Source of the DNA: Dyella_B sp035486915
Lineage (GTDB): Bacteria; Pseudomonadota; Gammaproteobacteria; Xanthomonadales; Rhodanobacteraceae
NCBI RefSeq assembly: GCF_035486915.1
Contig: NZ_DATHMR010000200.1
Span: forward strand, 1 to 64,000
DNA length: 64,000 bases
Direction: 5' to 3'
Shown here piece after piece: positions 50,897-60,537 of this stretch. A program made the translations under genes and the position numbers. The notes under the pieces are model-generated. The model did no database searches. It saw only the letters and a program-made list of their open reading frames with translations, and was not told the DNA's origin. Position 1 is the stretch's first letter. Each line of letters opens with the position of its first letter.

Positions 50897-51406
50897 ATGA
50901 AACGTATCTTCGCGCAATTAGCCGTTTTTGCCGGGATGCTTGTTGGAGTGGCGTGTATCAATCCCGCGCATGCCCAAACAACAGAAGGACCAGCCAATCC
51001 ACCGGTTTATGCATGCGTAGACAACGTTGCAGGCATTCAGTCCGTAAGGTGGGTTACCTCGTTGCCTTGCGTTCCTCCGCTGCTTGGAACGACCCAGGTA
51101 GGTCAACCAAGTCAGACGGTATTTACCGCGGCCTTCAATGCAGATGGAACGTTGGCGGGCTCCTCCGCCTTAAGCGGCAATGCGAACTTCGACTCCATCG
51201 ACGGGGTTTACACCATCACCTTTACGTCGGCATTCGCATCTGTCCCCACCTGCCAAGCGGTGCTCGTCGGCGCAAATTCAACCGACTTTCAATCCGAAGT
51301 GTCTAGCGTTTCGACAACGGGCGCTACAGTCGATGTTCAATCCACCGCGCCGCCCTATGACGCGGCTGCTTCGTCCTTCGTTCTGAGTTGCTCCAACCCT
51401 CACTAA
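50897..51406 (+). CDS. small secreted single-domain protein
   Basis: The 169-residue protein has a signal peptide (MKRIFAQLAVFAGMLVGVAC, cut near AHAQ). A short linker follows, then a beta-rich domain (about 75-168; SSALSGNANFDSIDGVYTIT, then TCQAVLVGANS, ending SFVLSCSNPH). The order of strands, the Cys pair and the F-x-L-x-C ending resemble the repeated domains of the protein at 44441. AGGAGC precedes the ATG and a hairpin follows the stop. Function unknown. Confidence 0.65.
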   Translation: MKRIFAQLAVFAGMLVGVACINPAHAQTTEGPANPPVYACVDNVAGIQSVRWVTSLPCVPPLLGTTQVGQPSQTVFTAAFNADGTLAGSSALSGNANFDSIDGVYTITFTSAFASVPTCQAVLVGANSTDFQSEVSSVSTTGATVDVQSTAPPYDAAASSFVLSCSNPH

Positions 51407-51480
51407 CTTAAGCCATCATCGATCAGCTCAGGCGATAAAGTACGATCCGATCTCTTCATCATTTCCGAAACAGAATCACA

Positions 51481-51516
51481 ACGGCCCGCTGCATTGCGTC
51501 GACGCCAGCGGGCCGT
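51481..51516 (+). terminator. terminator-like hairpin
   Basis: ACGGCCCGCTG and CAGCGGGCCGT pair perfectly over 11 bases around a 14-base loop, about 75 bases after the secreted protein stop. Only CATT follows, so termination would depend on stem stability. Confidence 0.6.
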
Positions 51517-51927
51517 CATTGACCGGTTATGTCTGCTCGGGGTCGAACAGGGGAATTGGCCTTCGAAACGCTGTGCGCTTCATTGGCGCTCGAAAAGTGT
51601 CTCTCCTTCGCTAGATGGAAAGGGCGTTCCACTTTTCCGCGAGCGATATGTTCAAACGTCAAATCGATACGCAGCTCTCTTACGTCAATCCGTTCGAAGC
51701 AGCGATGTCTGCTAGATAGCCCATTACGATAAGCAACGTAGGACAGCGAGCAACGATGCAGTGCCCCATTGGGATGCCGCCATAAAGCTCCAGCGTTCTC
51801 TGCTTGAACCAATCCCGCTTTCCATCTGCGTGCCAGTCCAACGCCAGCATTCTTTCTGCGCGGCCCGATAGGTGATGTCGCCTTTCGGGAATGCTGCGCT
51901 GCAGCTTGTCGCTCGTTACGGGAATAT

Positions 51928-51945
51928 TATTATCCTAAAATAATA
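51928..51945. promoter_or_regulatory. AT-rich palindrome upstream of the TonB receptor
   Basis: TATTAT and ATAATA are perfect arms around CCTAAA, 236 bases before the receptor ATG. Similar AT-rich palindromes occur between the two GntR genes (60177 and 60516), so this may be an operator of one of those regulators. Inferred from similarity and position. Confidence 0.45.
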
Positions 51946-52180
51946 CTATTGGAGACGCGCAGGCGGCGGCGACAAAAATCCGAAGCGATTGGCCCGGCTA
52001 TCCGGCTGATCCCTCAGGTTGCTTTACGACATGGTTCACGAATCGCCAACGAGCGGGGGCGGCGCTTGGGTGACGTGGCCGACGGGGTAGTGCGGCATCA
52101 ATCAGAGCAGACCGGCTTAACGGGGGCATGAAGTCATGCCCTCCGTTGCGTACATGTTTACGTAATTTAAGGGGCAATCC

Positions 52181-55063
52181 ATGCAACGAACCAAATTGAC
52201 GTTCTCGGTGTGTCAGGCGCTGGCGATAATGACTGGCGCTTGTGTGGTTGGTTATGGCACGCAAGCGCACGCACAAACAAGCACTCCGGCGCCGGCGACC
52301 AGCACACCTGCATCTGCGCCAACGGCCCAGGACAGTTCTGCTGGAGGCACCGGCACAGCGGATGACAAGAAAAAAGCCAGCGACAAGAAAGTGACCGACT
52401 TGAGTGTGGTGACTGTCAGCGGTCAGCTGGATGCGATCCGCCGTGCTCAGTCGATCAAACAGAATTCGGTCAACACGGTCGATTCGATTTCTGCGGAAGA
52501 GGCGGGTAAATTCCCCGATCCCAATGTCGCCGATGCCTTGCAGCGTGTGCCTGGCGTGTCGGTGGATCGAAGTGGCGGCGAATCCGATCAGATTGCCATA
52601 CGCGGCTTTGGTCCCGATTTCGTTGCCGTAACGATCAATGGCCGCCAGATGGCCACCGCGTCCGGCACGCGCGCTTTCGATTTCGACGTGCTGCCCTCAG
52701 ACATCATCAGCGTCGCCCAAGTCAACAAAACCTCATCGGCGGATATTCCCGAAGTGGATATCGGTGGCGTCGTCGATATTCAAACCGCGCGTCCACTGGA
52801 TTTTAATGGGTTCCACGCGACGGGTACCGCAGCTGGAGTCAATAGCAACCTGAGCGGCAGTTGGTCCGGCAAGACCACGCCCAAGGTCTCCGGCCTGACT
52901 GGCTGGACAAATTCGGACCACACCTTCGGTTGGCTGGCCTCCGTGCAGTACTACAAGCGCGACGATACCCAGATCAATACGCAGGCAAACTCCTGGTACG
53001 TCAACCAGAATATTTCCCAGCTTTCCGGCTTGAGCAATCCCAAGTACACGAACGTCGCCATACCTGAAACGTTGGCCAACAACGTCGTAGTCGAAGAGCG
53101 CACGCGCAAGAGTTTCACCGGTGCGATTGATTGGCGCCCGATCGACCGCCTGACCTTCAAGTTCGACACCTTGTATGCGGGCTACCGGGTCGACCCGCTG
53201 GAGCACGAATTTGGCGAATACGGAAACAGCGGCGACTTCCAATCGCTCACCACCGATGCCAATAACACCGTACTGAGCTATGTGCGAAAAAACACCGGCG
53301 TCATGTCGAACGACTATGTCGTTGCCTACAATCCAAGCAACGAAATCATGAACCAAAACGGGTTGAACGTGGCTTTCGACTTCGATCCGTCGACCGTGCT
53401 CACTTTGGACGTATCCAACTCCAAAGCGTGGAACAAGGAAAGTGCGGACGGCTTTTTCACCGTGATCGGTGCGCGCAATGTTGGCGTCAATCCGACCTGG
53501 ACCAACAATGGCGACAACGAACCGCCGAGTTATACCAATATCATCTCCACCACCAACCTCAACGACCTGTATGCGCACTGCTGCAATGCGGGCGGCCAGT
53601 CGAACAACGTCACCGAAGGTATCACCGAGTATCAGCTGAATCTAAACAAGAGTTTCGATAGCGGTGTCTTGTCCAATCTCGAATTCGGCATCCAGGAAAA
53701 TCGCGAATACAACAAATCGGTGGACCTGACGACGCCCGATGGCATCCTCTGCAACGCGTACTGCGGCTATGCCGTGTCGGTGCCGGCCAGCGTTGTCGGT
53801 GCCTACATCTACACGCCGCCTGCTCCGATCAACGGTGTTTCGCAACCCGGGCTGCCGAGGCAATGGATTCAATACAACGCGCTTGCGTATATCAATTGGT
53901 TGACCACGCCGGCGGCCTACAATCAATTGACGCCCGCCAAACGCACAGCCTTGCTCGCGGCGCTGGCTCAGTACCACAGCTTTGGGCCGCAACCCGATCC
54001 CGGCAGCTTCAACGAGGTGGAGGAAAACAACAAAGCGGCCTTCGCCAAGGCGCTTTTCGATGGCACGCTGTGGGATAAGTCGTGGACTCTCGACGTCGGT
54101 GTGCGCTATCTGCACGTAGATTCGGAGTCTCAGGCTATTTTCCAAGAACCCACCAGTTACTACATAAGCCCAACCGATAGCAGTGCAGGTCAGGTTACAT
54201 ACGGACCGCTGCAGCCGCAGGAAGCGATGGGTGGATACCACAAATGGCTGCCGGCGCTTAATTTCAAGCTCAATCTGACCGACAACTTGATTTATCGTTT
54301 TGCGCTTTCCAAAACGCTGACGCCGCCTGAGCTAAACAATCTGTACTACAACCAAAGTTTCGGCACGCGACCCGAATCGCTGACGATCAGCCAAGGCAAC
54401 CCCGAACTTCAGCCCTACACGTCGAGAAACTATGACATGGGCCTGGAGTGGTACATGAACGACGTCAGCTATCTTGCCCTTGAAGGCTTTTACAAGAAGG
54501 TCAGCAACTTCAGCACGATCGTCAGCACGCCCGTGGAGTTCCTCGGTCAGACCTGGTCGTTGAGCGAGCCGATTAATTTGAACTCGGCGAATATTTACGG
54601 AGAAGAACTGACGTTCAACTATCAGTTTGCGCATCTCCTGCCTGCGCCTTTTGACGGCCTGGGCATGGCTTTCAATTACACACACGTCAACAGCAGCGCG
54701 ACGCTCAGTCCAGGCACGATCAGCACCTCCGGCAAATTTGCCGTGCCGGGCATTGGCGATTCGGCCAACCTCAGCGGCTACTATGAAAAAGGACGCTGGC
54801 AGGTACGTCTCGCCTACAACTGGCGTGGAAAATATCTGGAGAGCATTGCCTACGGATCGGGGGCTCAGCCTGAGAACCGCACGTCGTACGGCGAGCTGGA
54901 CTTGAGCGCAAGCTACAAGCTCAACAACCATCTTTCGCTGTTCGTTACCGGCACCAATTTGACCCAGTCGCATCTTTACGACTACTCGGTCTATCCCAAT
55001 CGGTTCCTCTATGCCGAGGCAGATGGCACCGTGTATACCGTGGGTGTTCGCGGCACCTTCTGA
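52181..55063 (+). CDS. TonB-dependent receptor (TonB-Xanth-Caul type), probable oligosaccharide importer
   Basis: The 960-residue outer-membrane receptor has a signal peptide ending QAHAQ and an Ala/Pro/Thr-rich spacer. The plug domain (about 85-230) includes AEEAGKFPDPNVADALQRVP and IRGFGPDFVAVTINGRQM. A long 22-strand barrel ends VGVRGTF with the expected terminal Phe. FPDPNVADALQR and the overall length are signatures of the Xanthomonas/Caulobacter carbohydrate-receptor family. The neighbouring galactosidases suggest galactose-containing oligosaccharides as cargo. Confidence 0.92.
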   Translation: MQRTKLTFSVCQALAIMTGACVVGYGTQAHAQTSTPAPATSTPASAPTAQDSSAGGTGTADDKKKASDKKVTDLSVVTVSGQLDAIRRAQSIKQNSVNTVDSISAEEAGKFPDPNVADALQRVPGVSVDRSGGESDQIAIRGFGPDFVAVTINGRQMATASGTRAFDFDVLPSDIISVAQVNKTSSADIPEVDIGGVVDIQTARPLDFNGFHATGTAAGVNSNLSGSWSGKTTPKVSGLTGWTNSDHTFGWLASVQYYKRDDTQINTQANSWYVNQNISQLSGLSNPKYTNVAIPETLANNVVVEERTRKSFTGAIDWRPIDRLTFKFDTLYAGYRVDPLEHEFGEYGNSGDFQSLTTDANNTVLSYVRKNTGVMSNDYVVAYNPSNEIMNQNGLNVAFDFDPSTVLTLDVSNSKAWNKESADGFFTVIGARNVGVNPTWTNNGDNEPPSYTNIISTTNLNDLYAHCCNAGGQSNNVTEGITEYQLNLNKSFDSGVLSNLEFGIQENREYNKSVDLTTPDGILCNAYCGYAVSVPASVVGAYIYTPPAPINGVSQPGLPRQWIQYNALAYINWLTTPAAYNQLTPAKRTALLAALAQYHSFGPQPDPGSFNEVEENNKAAFAKALFDGTLWDKSWTLDVGVRYLHVDSESQAIFQEPTSYYISPTDSSAGQVTYGPLQPQEAMGGYHKWLPALNFKLNLTDNLIYRFALSKTLTPPELNNLYYNQSFGTRPESLTISQGNPELQPYTSRNYDMGLEWYMNDVSYLALEGFYKKVSNFSTIVSTPVEFLGQTWSLSEPINLNSANIYGEELTFNYQFAHLLPAPFDGLGMAFNYTHVNSSATLSPGTISTSGKFAVPGIGDSANLSGYYEKGRWQVRLAYNWRGKYLESIAYGSGAQPENRTSYGELDLSASYKLNNHLSLFVTGTNLTQSHLYDYSVYPNRFLYAEADGTVYTVGVRGTF

Positions 55064-55203
55064 AACATGTCGTGGCATGGCGATCGGTTCCACGCATGAC
55101 TTTGGAACGGACGTCCATGCCACGACTTCGGTAGGTTTTTGGCATGTTGAGCGATGTGTTGGCCAAAAGCGGGCACGTCGGCAGTTCGAGGCGAGAGGTT
55201 TCG

Positions 55204-57048
55204 ATGAATGTATTGAAAAGTATTTCGATGGGCGTCGGACTCGGCGTTTTGTTAGCCGGCAACGTCTCTGCGGCGACGAACGCCACGACGCGCAGTCTTA
55301 CAGTCGAGCAGGGCCATTTCATGCTCGACGGCAAGCCTTTTCGCATCATCGCTGGCGAAATGCACTATCCGCGCATTCCACGCGAGTATTGGCGCGCGCG
55401 CCTGAAAATGGCGAAGGCGATGGGCTTGAACACCATCACCACCTATGTGTTCTGGAACGCGCACGAGGCGCAGCCAGGTCACTACGATTTCAGTGGGCAG
55501 AATGACGTCGCCGAGTTCATCCGCGAGGCGCAGCAAGAAGGTCTGTACGTGATCCTTCGCCCCGGCCCCTACGTATGCTCGGAATGGGAATTCGGCGGCT
55601 TGCCGGCATGGCTGCTGAAAGATAAGGACACGCAGGTGCGCAGCACCGATCCGAAGTTCATGCAGCCGGCCCAACGTTGGTTGCATCGCCTGGGTGAAGA
55701 ACTCGCACCGTTGCAGTACAGCCGCGGCGGCAACATCGTCGCTGTGCAGGTGGAAAACGAGTACGGCAGTTTTGGTCATGACAACCTCTATCTGGAACAG
55801 ATCCGTCAGGACCTGATCGACAGCGGTTTCAACGCATCGCTGTTTTACACCTCCGATAGTGCCGAGCAACCGGGCTCTCTGCCGGATCTGCTCAAGGTGA
55901 TCAACTTCGGCGTCGGCCACGCGCACGAAAAATTCGCGCAGCTGCACACGTGGCAGCCGGGCGGTCCCTATATGGCCGGCGAATATTGGGTCGGCTGGTT
56001 CGACCACTGGGGCGCACCCCATCACGTGATCGGCGCCAAACAAGTCGCCACTGAGCTGACGTGGATACTTCAGCAAGGCTATTCGGTCAATTTCTACATG
56101 TTCCATGGCGGCACGTCGTTTGGCTGGATGAACGGTGCCAATTGGGACGACGACAGTTATCAGCCGGACGTGAACAGCTACGACTACGACAGCCCGCTCG
56201 ACGAAAGCGGAAGGCCCACGCCGAAGTACGACGCATTACGCAAAGTGATCATGCAGGCGACGGGAGTCACCCCACCGCCGGTGCCGGCGACGCCAGCAAC
56301 ACAGGCCATCCGTGGTATCAAGCTGGATGAGTCGGTGTCGCTATGGGACGTGTTGCCGACACCAACGGCATCGCATGAACTCCAGACCATGGAGGCGCTG
56401 GGACAGGCGTACGGCGACATCCTCTATCGCAAACGCATCACCGCTGATTTCGCGGGCGAGTTGCGTATCGACGGACTGCACGACTATGCCCAGGTTTACA
56501 TCGACGGCAAGCGCGTCGGTACGCTCGATCGTCGCCTGAAGCAGGATCGGTTGACGCTGAAACTGGCCAAGGGCGACACGCTGGATCTGCTGGTACAAAA
56601 CGACGGCCGTATTAACTTCGGCCAGCAGATGGTCACTGAGCGCAAGGGCATCCTGGACAGTGTCACCCTGCAGGGTCACCCGTTGCTCGATTGGCAAATT
56701 TATTCGTTGCCGTTCAACAACAGCGATTCGCTGCATTACACACGGGTGACGTGCCAGCATGCACCTTGTTTCTTTCGCGGTACGTTCGACGCACCGGTCT
56801 CGGGCAATGCAGCAGCAGACACATTCCTTGACACGGCTGGCCTGGGCAAAGGTTTTGTCTGGCTCAACGGGCATCCGCTGGGTCGCACCTGGAGCATCGG
56901 TCCGCAGCGAACCTTGTACGTGCCAGGAGCGTGGTTGAAGCCGCGCGGCAATCAGCTGGTTGTCCTGGACTTGCTGGTGGAAGGCCAGCCCGTGCTGAAT
57001 ACGTTGAAGCATCCCGTACTGGGCACGACCACCGTGCCGGCACCTTGA
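55204..57048 (+). CDS. secreted GH35 beta-galactosidase
   Basis: The 614-residue protein has a signal peptide (about residues 1-24) and a GH35 TIM-barrel starting HFMLDGKPFRIIAGEMHYPR. AVQVENEYGSFG (about residues 180-191) carries the acid/base Glu and YMAGEYWVGWFDHWG (about 258-272) the nucleophile Glu. The C-terminal beta domains include FVWLNGHPLGRTWSIGPQ. It hydrolyses terminal beta-linked galactose in the periplasm. The ATG at MNVLKS was chosen because a signal peptide starts there; an ATG 20 codons upstream is less good. GH27 follows closely. Confidence 0.93.
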   Translation: MNVLKSISMGVGLGVLLAGNVSAATNATTRSLTVEQGHFMLDGKPFRIIAGEMHYPRIPREYWRARLKMAKAMGLNTITTYVFWNAHEAQPGHYDFSGQNDVAEFIREAQQEGLYVILRPGPYVCSEWEFGGLPAWLLKDKDTQVRSTDPKFMQPAQRWLHRLGEELAPLQYSRGGNIVAVQVENEYGSFGHDNLYLEQIRQDLIDSGFNASLFYTSDSAEQPGSLPDLLKVINFGVGHAHEKFAQLHTWQPGGPYMAGEYWVGWFDHWGAPHHVIGAKQVATELTWILQQGYSVNFYMFHGGTSFGWMNGANWDDDSYQPDVNSYDYDSPLDESGRPTPKYDALRKVIMQATGVTPPPVPATPATQAIRGIKLDESVSLWDVLPTPTASHELQTMEALGQAYGDILYRKRITADFAGELRIDGLHDYAQVYIDGKRVGTLDRRLKQDRLTLKLAKGDTLDLLVQNDGRINFGQQMVTERKGILDSVTLQGHPLLDWQIYSLPFNNSDSLHYTRVTCQHAPCFFRGTFDAPVSGNAAADTFLDTAGLGKGFVWLNGHPLGRTWSIGPQRTLYVPGAWLKPRGNQLVVLDLLVEGQPVLNTLKHPVLGTTTVPAP

Positions 57049-57153
57049 AGCATGGCCGCAGCGATCGCTTTAACGCATGACGCATCGTTGACGAACGGTG
57101 CAACCAGCTCCGATACCCACCCGATCTCGTTTCACGCTAGTGGAGAAAAATCG

Positions 57154-58359
57154 ATGAACCGTTCTCTTGCACATGTGCTGCGCACCGCGGCGCCATTCGC
57201 ACTCGTTCTTGCCATCGCGGCCAGTTCCTCCGCAGCTCGCGCGGATCAGACAACGCCGACATTGCCGCAGATGGGCTTCAACAACTGGAATTCCACGCAC
57301 TGCCGCGAGGAATTCAACGAAGCGATGATCCGCGGCATTGCCGACAAGTTCATCAGCCTGGGCTTGCGCGACGCGGGCTATCGCTACGTCAACGTCGATG
57401 ACTGCTGGGCCAACTGGCAGCGCGATAAGAATGGCCAGCTGCAAGCCAATCCCAAGCGCTTTCCAAGTGGCATGAAGGCGCTGGCCGACTACATCCACCA
57501 ACATGGTCTCAAGTTCGGCCTGTACTCCAGTGCGGGAACATCCACCTGCGAGCCGTTGCAGGAAAACCGCGGCTTTCCCGGCGGCCTCGGCCACGAGAAA
57601 CAGGATGCGGCAACGTTTGCATCGTGGGGCGTGGACTATCTGAAGTACGACAACTGCAATAACCAGAAGGTCGATGCGCAGCAGCGCTATACCGCCATGG
57701 CCGAAGCGCTGCGTGGAAGTGGTCGACACATCTTCTACAGCGTCTGCGAATGGGGCGAAAACAAGCCTTGGCTATGGGCCGGCAAGGCGCCAGTCGACGC
57801 CAACTCGTGGCGCACCACGGGCGACATTCGCGACGAATATGCCTCCATGCTGAAGATCTTCAAAGAGAACGTGGTGCTTGACAGTTATGCCAGCCCCGGC
57901 CACTGGAACGATCCAGACATGCTCGAGGTGGGCAATGGCGGCATGAGCATCACCGAATACCGCAGCCACTTCAGCCTTTGGTCGATCATGGCCGCGCCGC
58001 TGCTGATCGGTACCGACCTGCGCACGATTAAGCCCGATGCGTTGCAGATCCTGCTCAACAAGGAGGTTATTGCAGTGGATCAAGATCCGCTCGGTGTGCA
58101 AGGCAAACAAGTGCGCGACGCCGATGGCATCCACGTGATTGTCAAACCGCTTAAGGATGGCAGCGAGGCCGTGGCGGTGTTCAACGAAACCGATGCTGCA
58201 CACGACGTCAGCGTCGACGCCAGCGAGATAGGTTTGAAGAGCGCTGCAGGCTATCGTTTGCGGGATCTTTGGCAGCACTCGCAGACGAAGGGCGACGGCT
58301 CCATCAAGGCGCACCTGCCGGCGCATGGCATTGTGATGTACCGCATCAGTGCTCTTTAA
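57154..58359 (+). CDS. secreted GH27 alpha-galactosidase
   Basis: The 401-residue protein has a signal peptide (MNRSLAHVLRTAAPFALVLA, cut near residue 33). The GH27 barrel shows PQMGFNNWNSTHC, NVDDCWANWQRD, the nucleophile Asp in YLKYDNCN (about residues 165-172) and the acid/base Asp in GHWNDPDML (about 249-257). The C-terminal beta domain is typical. It removes terminal alpha-linked galactose from melibiose- or raffinose-type sugars. GGAGA precedes the ATG. It is co-oriented with the beta-galactosidase and mutarotase genes. Confidence 0.95.
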   Translation: MNRSLAHVLRTAAPFALVLAIAASSSAARADQTTPTLPQMGFNNWNSTHCREEFNEAMIRGIADKFISLGLRDAGYRYVNVDDCWANWQRDKNGQLQANPKRFPSGMKALADYIHQHGLKFGLYSSAGTSTCEPLQENRGFPGGLGHEKQDAATFASWGVDYLKYDNCNNQKVDAQQRYTAMAEALRGSGRHIFYSVCEWGENKPWLWAGKAPVDANSWRTTGDIRDEYASMLKIFKENVVLDSYASPGHWNDPDMLEVGNGGMSITEYRSHFSLWSIMAAPLLIGTDLRTIKPDALQILLNKEVIAVDQDPLGVQGKQVRDADGIHVIVKPLKDGSEAVAVFNETDAAHDVSVDASEIGLKSAAGYRLRDLWQHSQTKGDGSIKAHLPAHGIVMYRISAL

Positions 58360-58386
58360 GATACTGGCGATCTGTCCTGCTTGCAT

Positions 58387-59334
58387 ATGCACGGCGCAGA
58401 ACAAGCAGCCTTGATCGAGCAGAAAGGGCAATTGTCAGTGCTGGAAATCACAAGTGCGGCGCTGAGTGCACGCATCCTACCCGAAGCCGGCGGTGGACTC
58501 GCCGGCTTCGACTGGCATGGATGGGGCGAGTCGATTCCTTTGATGCGTCGCTACGTACCGCTTTCGAATTCGCAGGCGCATTCGCTCGACCCCAATCGTT
58601 TGGCCTGTTACCCGCTGGTGCCATGGAGCAACCGCATTGCCGAAGACGGTTTTCACGTGGATGGACGCTGGATTGCTGTGACGCGCAATCGCGAAGGAGA
58701 GCCGTGGCCTATTCACGGCAGCGGTTGGCAGCGTGCGTGGCAGGTGCAGTCGCATACGGCGCGCGAGGTGCAACTGTCGTTGCGCGAATCGTCTGAAACG
58801 GCATACAGCTACGCTGCGACCTTGAACTATGCCTTGCACGACGATGCTTTGCAGGTCGACTTGGCGGTCACCAATACCGGATCGGCGACGATGCCGTTCG
58901 GACTCGGGTTGCATCCTTTCTTTCCTCGTCACGGCGAGGTCGACCTGCTCGCACCCGCGCCGCAGGTATGGATCAACGACGGTCAATCACCGCTGCCGGT
59001 TGAACGCGTCGTCGTTCCTCCGCATTGGGATTTCAGGAACAAGCGTGCATTGCCCGGCGGGGGTTTGGATCACGCTTTTCACGCATGGACGGGTGATGCC
59101 GAGATCCATTGGCGAGCACTGCGGCTTGGCTTGCGGATCAGTGCCGACGTCGATGCTTTCGTGTTGTATACCCCAGCCGGCGGCGACTTTTTCTGTTTCG
59201 AGCCCGTCGATCACCCCATCAACGCGGTGCATTTACCCGGGGGAGCGCTAGCCAATGGTATGACGATGCTGCAACCGGACGCTACGCTGAAGCATCGATT
59301 CGTCTTTAGCGTGCTCGATATGCTGCAACGTTAA
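58387..59334 (+). CDS. aldose 1-epimerase (galactose mutarotase) family protein
   Basis: This 315-residue cytoplasmic mutarotase-family protein shows RLACYPLVPWSNRIAEDGFH (about residues 75-94, with the substrate-binding Asn-Arg), WPIHGSGWQRAW (about 113-124, catalytic His), GLGLHPFFPR (about 174-183) and the late CFEPVDHPINAVHLPGG segment with the catalytic Glu. It interconverts alpha and beta galactose and fits directly after galactose release. A TTG two codons upstream is also possible as the start. It is the last gene of the rightward run before the divergent regulator pair. Confidence 0.85.
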   Translation: MHGAEQAALIEQKGQLSVLEITSAALSARILPEAGGGLAGFDWHGWGESIPLMRRYVPLSNSQAHSLDPNRLACYPLVPWSNRIAEDGFHVDGRWIAVTRNREGEPWPIHGSGWQRAWQVQSHTAREVQLSLRESSETAYSYAATLNYALHDDALQVDLAVTNTGSATMPFGLGLHPFFPRHGEVDLLAPAPQVWINDGQSPLPVERVVVPPHWDFRNKRALPGGGLDHAFHAWTGDAEIHWRALRLGLRISADVDAFVLYTPAGGDFFCFEPVDHPINAVHLPGGALANGMTMLQPDATLKHRFVFSVLDMLQR

Positions 59335-59376
59335 TCTCGTTGCCTTACTACTCGTGATGCAGTCAACAGGGACGGC

Positions 59377-60099
59377 TTACTTTCGCTTGCCAGGCGACTT
59401 GGCGGCACCGCGTCGAATATTGTCCTGTGAATCACGGACCAGCTTCATCATTGCTTGCCGGGCCACATCAGGTTGCTTGCCTCGCACCGCTTCGTAGACT
59501 TTCAGATGCTGAGGCAGGGCGACGTTGAAGTTGGAAGCATTGCCCGCAGACAGGCGGAAATAAGTGTCCAAGGCCGTTTCGATCACCGAAAATAGCGAGG
59601 ACATCAGCTCGTTGTTTGCCGCTTGCAGCAGGCACTCATGAAAGGCGAGATCCGCCTTGGCCCAGGCATCAAGATTAGTCGCCGCCTCCATGGCCTGGTA
59701 TGCATCTTTCAACACAGCCAATTGTTGAGTGGTGCGGCGGCGCGCGGCGGCAGCGGCTGCCGCCGGCTCGATGATCTCACGCATCTCTACTAGCTTTTCG
59801 ACGAAGCTATCCGTTGGCATCGAGGCGCAACGCCAGCCCAACACCTCGGCATCGAGCTGGTTCCAGTGCATGGGATCGCGTACGCGAGTGCCGGTCTTTT
59901 GTCGCGATTCAATCAGGCCCTTGGCGGAAAGCACCTTCATCGCTTCACGCAAAGCGGTGCGACTCACGTTCATTTGCTCGGCAAGCAGTTCCTCTCGCGG
60001 AAAGCTATCGCCGGCCTTTAGTTCGCCACTGACGATAAGCCGTCCCAACTCATGCACTACCTGGTTGTGCAGGTTGCGCACGGCGATGGGTTTCATCAT
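59377..60099 (-). CDS. FadR-type GntR transcriptional regulator 1
   Basis: The 240-residue protein has an N-terminal GntR winged helix (about residues 8-75; LIVSGELKAGDSFPREELLA, then SRTALREAMKVLSAKGLIE) and a C-terminal FCD ligand-binding domain (about 95-225; MREIIEPAAAAAAARR, then FHECLLQAANNELM). This is the DgoR-like group. It is a close paralogue of the regulator at 60678, with the same words in the same order. Galactonate or a related sugar acid is a plausible effector by context. AGGAG lies nine bases before the ATG. Confidence 0.88.
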   Translation of the reverse strand: MMKPIAVRNLHNQVVHELGRLIVSGELKAGDSFPREELLAEQMNVSRTALREAMKVLSAKGLIESRQKTGTRVRDPMHWNQLDAEVLGWRCASMPTDSFVEKLVEMREIIEPAAAAAAARRRTTQQLAVLKDAYQAMEAATNLDAWAKADLAFHECLLQAANNELMSSLFSVIETALDTYFRLSAGNASNFNVALPQHLKVYEAVRGKQPDVARQAMMKLVRDSQDNIRRGAAKSPGKRK

Positions 60100-60176
60100 G
60101 GCATTGAACTCCTGAGACTGGATGCATTTAAAACACGATCTGGCGCGAGTTCAACTGATCCGGTGAACTGGATAAA

Positions 60177-60190
60177 TTATAATATAATAA
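60177..60190. promoter_or_regulatory. AT-rich palindrome near GntR 1
   Basis: TTATAATATAATAA reads nearly the same on both strands (one mismatch) and lies about 80 bases upstream of the leftward GntR start, where an autoregulatory operator or a -10 element could be. The palindrome resembles those at 51928 and 60516. Confidence 0.45.
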
Positions 60191-60515
60191 GCTCTATAGC
60201 AGGTTGCCCGCGTAGCGTCAGCGGGTTGTCGCGATGGCACGCAGGGCATGCCTAAAGTTACCGGTTGTTCCGAACAAGGTCTCTCAAGCCGGCGCCATAG
60301 ATTTGCGCTGAAAGCATCGGCAGCCGCTCAACATTCGCAATGTGGGCCATTAGCCTACTTCGTGGACTTGGACCCACGCTACGACCATGGGCGGGGAAGC
60401 GCAAAGGCTCGGTGCTTGCGTGATCGCGCAAACAGCGCCAAGCAAAAACCTACGCTTCATCCGATGCATCGGACTATAGCTTTGGGCCAAGCCGACACCC
60501 TGTCGCCTCTAAACA

Positions 60516-60537
60516 TATTGTATTATTATACGAATAA
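60516..60537. promoter_or_regulatory. AT-rich palindrome near GntR 2
   Basis: TATTGTATTATTATACGAAT contains perfect GTAT and ATAC arms around TATT with further partial symmetry outside. It lies about 140 bases upstream of the rightward GntR start. Candidate operator for one or both GntR paralogues. Confidence 0.45.

Larger units (their letters stand above)
51407..52180. other. 774-base intergenic region
   Basis: It contains a terminator-like hairpin (51481-51516), a degenerate repeat copy near 51528-51553 and an AT-rich palindrome (51928-51945). No ORF with family content was seen. The promoter of the TonB receptor gene is probably near the AT-rich palindrome. Confidence 0.45.
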
